Shown: in pieces, positions 60,850-64,000 of the stretch | How the letters are laid out: every line of letters starts with the position of its first letter | Position numbering within the stretch: the first letter of the stretch is position 1 | From: Levilactobacillus andaensis | GTDB taxonomy: Bacteria; Bacillota; Bacilli; Lactobacillales; Lactobacillaceae | Assembly (NCBI RefSeq): GCF_016861695.1 | Contig: NZ_BOLP01000003.1 | Location: forward strand, 248,001-312,000 | Reading direction: 5' to 3' | Length of the DNA stretch: 64,000 nucleotides | The notes under the pieces: model-generated | Databases searched by the model: none | Told to the model about the DNA's origin: nothing | Seen by the model: the letters and a program-made list of their open reading frames with translations, nothing else | Translations under genes and position numbers: made by a program

Positions 60850-60895
60850 ATGCATTAGACTAATTTTTTGATTTTAATTGACATGGTGGTACTTT

Positions 60896-61056
60896 CGCCT
60901 TACCGGCCGACAGATATGGGCTGGAACGGTGCGGACACAACTTGAAGCCTCGAAAGTACCGAGTCTACAAGCTTGGTCTTCTACTAAGCCAACGGAAGAC
61001 CACCGTCAGCTAAGTAGAACGACGCGCCTGAGCCCATATCTGCCGACCTCTCGGCT
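60896..61056 (-). ncRNA. Repeat family A copy A5, divergent
   Basis: The minus strand starts AGCCGAGAGGTCGG. The closing stem is 12 perfect pairs, CAGATATGGGCT (60911-60922) with AGCCCATATCTG (61031-61042). P2 pairs TTCTACTTAGCT with GGCTTAGTAGAA and P3 is CTTGTAG with CTTCAAG, as in the other copies. P4 and the CCCCACAGCAGG motif are not recognisable. It lies between the GPH gene end and a terminator. Plus 61140-61175 (CCGAGCC to AACCGCAGTCC) is a further faint match to a family 3-prime end. Confidence 0.5.
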
Positions 61057-61210
61057 TAGGTGGAAGCTCTCTGGCAACCTAGTAGCTAGCTGAATATCCA
61101 GAACAATCTCACAATTCGATGTTGCTACTGGAAAGGATCAATCCGAGCCAACAGAATTTCTAGCAACCGCAGTCCACCCATTTCATACCAATTCATCAAT
61201 CAATACAGGA

Positions 61211-62653
61211 CTACTTGACGTTTTCAGCGCCCAACTTCTTCTGCAATTCTTCAACGATTTCGGCATGTTTCTTTTCGGAGATATTAACCTTGAAGACGTA
61301 GATGAGCAACGCGAGGATGTGGACAATCAAGCCAGCCCAGAAGGCAAAGGCCTTGAAGAGGGTAATCCCACCGGCTGTAATGGAAGCGGCCGTGGCGGTA
61401 CCGGTCATGCCGGCAGCAACGGCAACCCAACCAACGACCCCGTTAGAAATCGCACTGGACATCTTGTCGAGCATTGGCCGAATAGCCAACGTCACGGCTT
61501 CACTCCGCGTCCCATTCTTCAATTGACCATATTCGATGGTGTCGGTCAACGTCAGAATAACGGCCATGAAGATAAAACCTTGTGGCACGTAGTACAGAAC
61601 TAAGGCGACCATGACCATGAATAAATTATCGGTTGAGACGATCAGGATGATGTAGGCCAAAATCATGGCACACATGCTGACGGCATAAATCGTCTTCCGC
61701 GTGACCCATTTATTAATGATTGGGTACAGTGGTGACGTGAAGAATCCTGAAATGGTTGGAATCAAGCCGGCGATCCAGAACAGACCTGGCTTGTCCAAAA
61801 CGTACTTGAACATGTAGAACATCAGCCCAGCAGTCGCAGCGTTCCCGAACCCGTAAACCAAGTATGGTAGCGCAGTCCAGAGCATCTGGTCGTTATGTGC
61901 CAAGGCCCAGAACATGTCTTTCAAACTCGTCTTTTCCTTAGCGGCATTCCGCAAAACGTTTTGCTTTTCGTGGGTCCCCAAGGCAACGATAAATGAACAA
62001 ATAATGGCAACAGCGGCAATAATAATCCCGAAGGTCGTCCAGCCCGCTTGGCCTTCGTTATGCTTCCCAGTAGCGAGATAAGTGACGTAGGTGACGACTG
62101 GAACGATGGTCATCGTGACGATATTTTGACCAAATCCAGTAAAGTTCCCAGCGGCCGTAAAGATGGACCGTTCGTGGCTGTCTTCACTCAAGGCAGGAAT
62201 CATGCCCCAGTAGGAGACGTCCCGGAAGGAGTAGAAGATATCAAAGATGGTGAAGATCGGAATAAAGAGAACCATGAACCAAGTGGTGTTTGACCGTGAC
62301 AGCCCGAAAATCCCGGACATCAGGACAATCAGCAGCAAGGCGGAAACCGTCCCGGCACCGATCAACCAAGGCTTGAACCGGCCCCAACGCGTGTTCGTGT
62401 TATCAACGATATTCCCAATGATTGGATCAATAAAAATTTCAAGAATTCTGAGGACGAAAATGAGTCCCGTAATCATAGCAATTGATTTGGTAGCCTGAGA
62501 CTTTGACACGCCGGTGAACATGGCCGTCGTGACGTAAATCATAAAGTAAGTCCCAAACATCATTGATAACGCAGAATGGCCAAAGTTCCCAAAGGCAAAG
62601 TTGACAACTGGCCAAATCTTACTCTTATGGGCAACTGTTTTTGTAGCATCCAT
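61211..62653 (-). CDS. GPH-family sugar/glycoside transporter
   Basis: A 480-residue protein with twelve helices and the glycoside-pentoside-hexuronide pattern (VNFAFGNFGHSALSMMFGTY, and DPIIGNIVDNTNTRWGRFKP with its conserved loop). GPH proteins bring in disaccharides or glycosides with a cation. Unlike LacS there is no IIA domain. Position between abf and lacLM suggests arabinosides or galactosides. ATG 62653 follows AGAAAGTG. Confidence 0.9.
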   Translation of the reverse strand: MDATKTVAHKSKIWPVVNFAFGNFGHSALSMMFGTYFMIYVTTAMFTGVSKSQATKSIAMITGLIFVLRILEIFIDPIIGNIVDNTNTRWGRFKPWLIGAGTVSALLLIVLMSGIFGLSRSNTTWFMVLFIPIFTIFDIFYSFRDVSYWGMIPALSEDSHERSIFTAAGNFTGFGQNIVTMTIVPVVTYVTYLATGKHNEGQAGWTTFGIIIAAVAIICSFIVALGTHEKQNVLRNAAKEKTSLKDMFWALAHNDQMLWTALPYLVYGFGNAATAGLMFYMFKYVLDKPGLFWIAGLIPTISGFFTSPLYPIINKWVTRKTIYAVSMCAMILAYIILIVSTDNLFMVMVALVLYYVPQGFIFMAVILTLTDTIEYGQLKNGTRSEAVTLAIRPMLDKMSSAISNGVVGWVAVAAGMTGTATAASITAGGITLFKAFAFWAGLIVHILALLIYVFKVNISEKKHAEIVEELQKKLGAENVK

Positions 62654-62702
62654 TGTAAATCACACTTTCTGTTTTAAAATTGTGTGGCCCGCCTAATCCC
62701 AA

Positions 62703-64000
62703 TTAGACGGTAAACGTGATGACGTTCCAAGAAAACGGTTTCAAAATAATCTGACCGTCATCCTGAATATTCTCCTCAGATACGGACTGCTCCGGTGAGT
62801 TCTTGAACTCGGGATCGGTGCAGCTATAGCTGAGATGACTGGTTTCTTGGAGCCGATCATCGTTGAGTTTCACGGCCAGGTCCAGCGACTCCGTTTGATG
62901 CCGGTTGACTGCGAAAATCGTGTAATGGTGATCGTCATTCTTAACGGTGACGGCATCCAGGTACGGCACATCGCCGAACTCTGGAACCTGGTACGTTGGC
63001 GACTGCGCACTGGTTCGTAGCGCCGTGCCATGAGCGTATTTGGAAACGTCTCGCAACGGCGTAAAGATGGTCTGTTTCAGGAGGCCATCCTTGGTCGTCA
63101 GGATTGGCGCAATCACGTTGACTAACTGGGCAAAGCAGGCAATTTTGACCCGATCGGCATGTTTCAACAGCGTAATCAGCGATGACCCAACGAGTAAGGC
63201 GTCCTCAAAATTATAGACATCCTCCAACCGATGCGGCGCCTGTTGCCAAGGCTCAAGGTGCGCATCGTGTTCGTTGGAATGGTACCAGACGTTCCACTCA
63301 TCAAAGGAAATGTTGAGTGTTTTATCTGACTTCTTCGTCGCCTTCGCCGCGTCACAGAGTGCCACGACGGAATTGATGAACTGATCCATCCGAATCGACT
63401 TGGCCACGTGATGCATGGTCCCCTTTGATGGCAACTCATAGTACTGATGCATCGAAATGTAATCGACGTTGTCGTAGCATTCATCTAGCACGGTCGATTC
63501 CCAGGTCCCAAACGTCGGCGTGTGCTCGTTGGAACTCCCGCAGACGACGACTTTGATGCTAGGATCAAGGCTACGCATGGCCTTAGCGGTTTCGTTGACC
63601 AACTGACCGTACTCGTGAGCGGTCTTATGGCCAATCTGCCACGGCGCATCCATTTCGTTACCGAGACACCAGAACTTCACATGGTAGGGTTCTGGATGCC
63701 CGTTTTCGCGGCGTTTGTTGGCCCAATATGTATTCGTATCAAGGTTACAATACTCCAGCAAGTTGCAGGCATCCTCGATTCCCCGCGTTCCCAAGTTGAC
63801 AGCAATCATGGCTTCCGCATCGACCTTCGTCGTCCAGTCCATGAAATCATCGAGACCAAACTGATTGGATTCCACGCTCTGCCAAGCCAAGTCGACTTTT
63901 TGCTGACGCTGGTCACGCGGCCCAATGCCGTCCTCCCAGTGATAGCTGGAAACAAAGTTACCACCCGGATACCGGACTAACGGTACGTTGAGCTCTTTTA
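62703..64000 (-). CDS. Alpha-L-arabinofuranosidase, GH51, N-terminus beyond the window
   Basis: The frame is open to the window edge and codes from KELNVPLVRYPGGNFVSSYH, so about 70 N-terminal residues are missing; ATG 63890 is internal. GH51 features are the acid/base glutamate in WCLGNEMDAPWQ and the nucleophile in SFDEWNVWYH. These intracellular enzymes release arabinose from short arabino-oligosaccharides. The C-terminal beta domain ends FSWNVITFTV. It lies 49 bases upstream of the GPH gene, so the two may form an operon. Confidence 0.92.
   Translation of the reverse strand, partial: KELNVPLVRYPGGNFVSSYHWEDGIGPRDQRQQKVDLAWQSVESNQFGLDDFMDWTTKVDAEAMIAVNLGTRGIEDACNLLEYCNLDTNTYWANKRRENGHPEPYHVKFWCLGNEMDAPWQIGHKTAHEYGQLVNETAKAMRSLDPSIKVVVCGSSNEHTPTFGTWESTVLDECYDNVDYISMHQYYELPSKGTMHHVAKSIRMDQFINSVVALCDAAKATKKSDKTLNISFDEWNVWYHSNEHDAHLEPWQQAPHRLEDVYNFEDALLVGSSLITLLKHADRVKIACFAQLVNVIAPILTTKDGLLKQTIFTPLRDVSKYAHGTALRTSAQSPTYQVPEFGDVPYLDAVTVKNDDHHYTIFAVNRHQTESLDLAVKLNDDRLQETSHLSYSCTDPEFKNSPEQSVSEENIQDDGQIILKPFSWNVITFTV

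Overview
The window looks like chromosomal DNA from a Lactobacillaceae bacterium, probably a heterofermentative Levilactobacillus (L. brevis group). The evidence is the gene content: sufCDSUB order, split beta-galactosidase lacL/lacM, a GH51 arabinofuranosidase with a GPH sugar transporter, a divergent mleR-mleS malolactic pair, aldA and adh, and DUF3278/XRE modules. Base composition is near 50% GC and the Shine-Dalgarno sites are strong AGGAGG types. The species assignment is an inference. No rRNA, tRNA, insertion sequence, CRISPR array or prophage structural gene was seen.

Layout. 0-8.6 kb: end of an ABC-2 permease, a Fic-like protein with a degenerate motif, a short DUF2207-like membrane protein, an XRE regulator with three tandem DUF3278 paralogues, an XRE-TPR regulator divergent from an ABC exporter with a possible leader peptide, and a MazEF-type toxin-antitoxin pair. 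8.6-12.3 kb: two MFS transporters and small membrane proteins. 12.4-17.6 kb: the complete suf Fe-S assembly operon on the minus strand. 18.6-22.9 kb: a GGDEF cyclase, a short VIT protein, DUF2798, an orphan RelB-like antitoxin and a secreted CAP protein. 22.9-30.2 kb: an AT-richer accessory island. It holds two very short genes for double-glycine-leader (bacteriocin or pheromone type) peptides, small immunity-like membrane proteins (one frameshifted), an XRE membrane regulator, a nucleotidyltransferase, a 722-residue membrane protein with a PH-like region and a possible PD-(D/E)xK nuclease centre, two Mor-family HTH proteins and a WYL regulator.

30.4-41.8 kb: cell-wall amidase, SMR efflux pump, aldA, adh with a cre site, a P-loop kinase, YjbR, a tRNA-Trp-type T-box leader before an oligopeptide-binding protein, GtrA, CadD and an acetyltransferase. 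42-52.8 kb: HigBA-type pair, LysE, ABC-F protein, mleR/mleS, a Crp/Fnr regulator divergent from a quinone oxidoreductase, and a HelD-like helicase. 52.8-57.8 kb: an alcohol dehydrogenase, flavodoxin, MerR and NmrA-type stress cluster, a TetR regulator beside a truncated reductase, and a RelBE/ParE-type pair. 57.8-64 kb: lacM, lacL, a GPH transporter and the start-truncated abf gene.

The most unexpected content lies between genes. Repeat family A (five copies at about 12-61 kb, roughly 100-185 nt, both strands, plus fragments) has conserved primary motifs and closing stems that are kept by compensating changes, so it looks like a structured RNA. One copy sits in the leader of the suf operon. 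Repeat family B (four copies of 116-120 bp) is a long imperfect palindrome with conserved ends. I recognise neither family. The two double-glycine peptide genes and the large membrane protein are the best candidates for an undescribed protein system.
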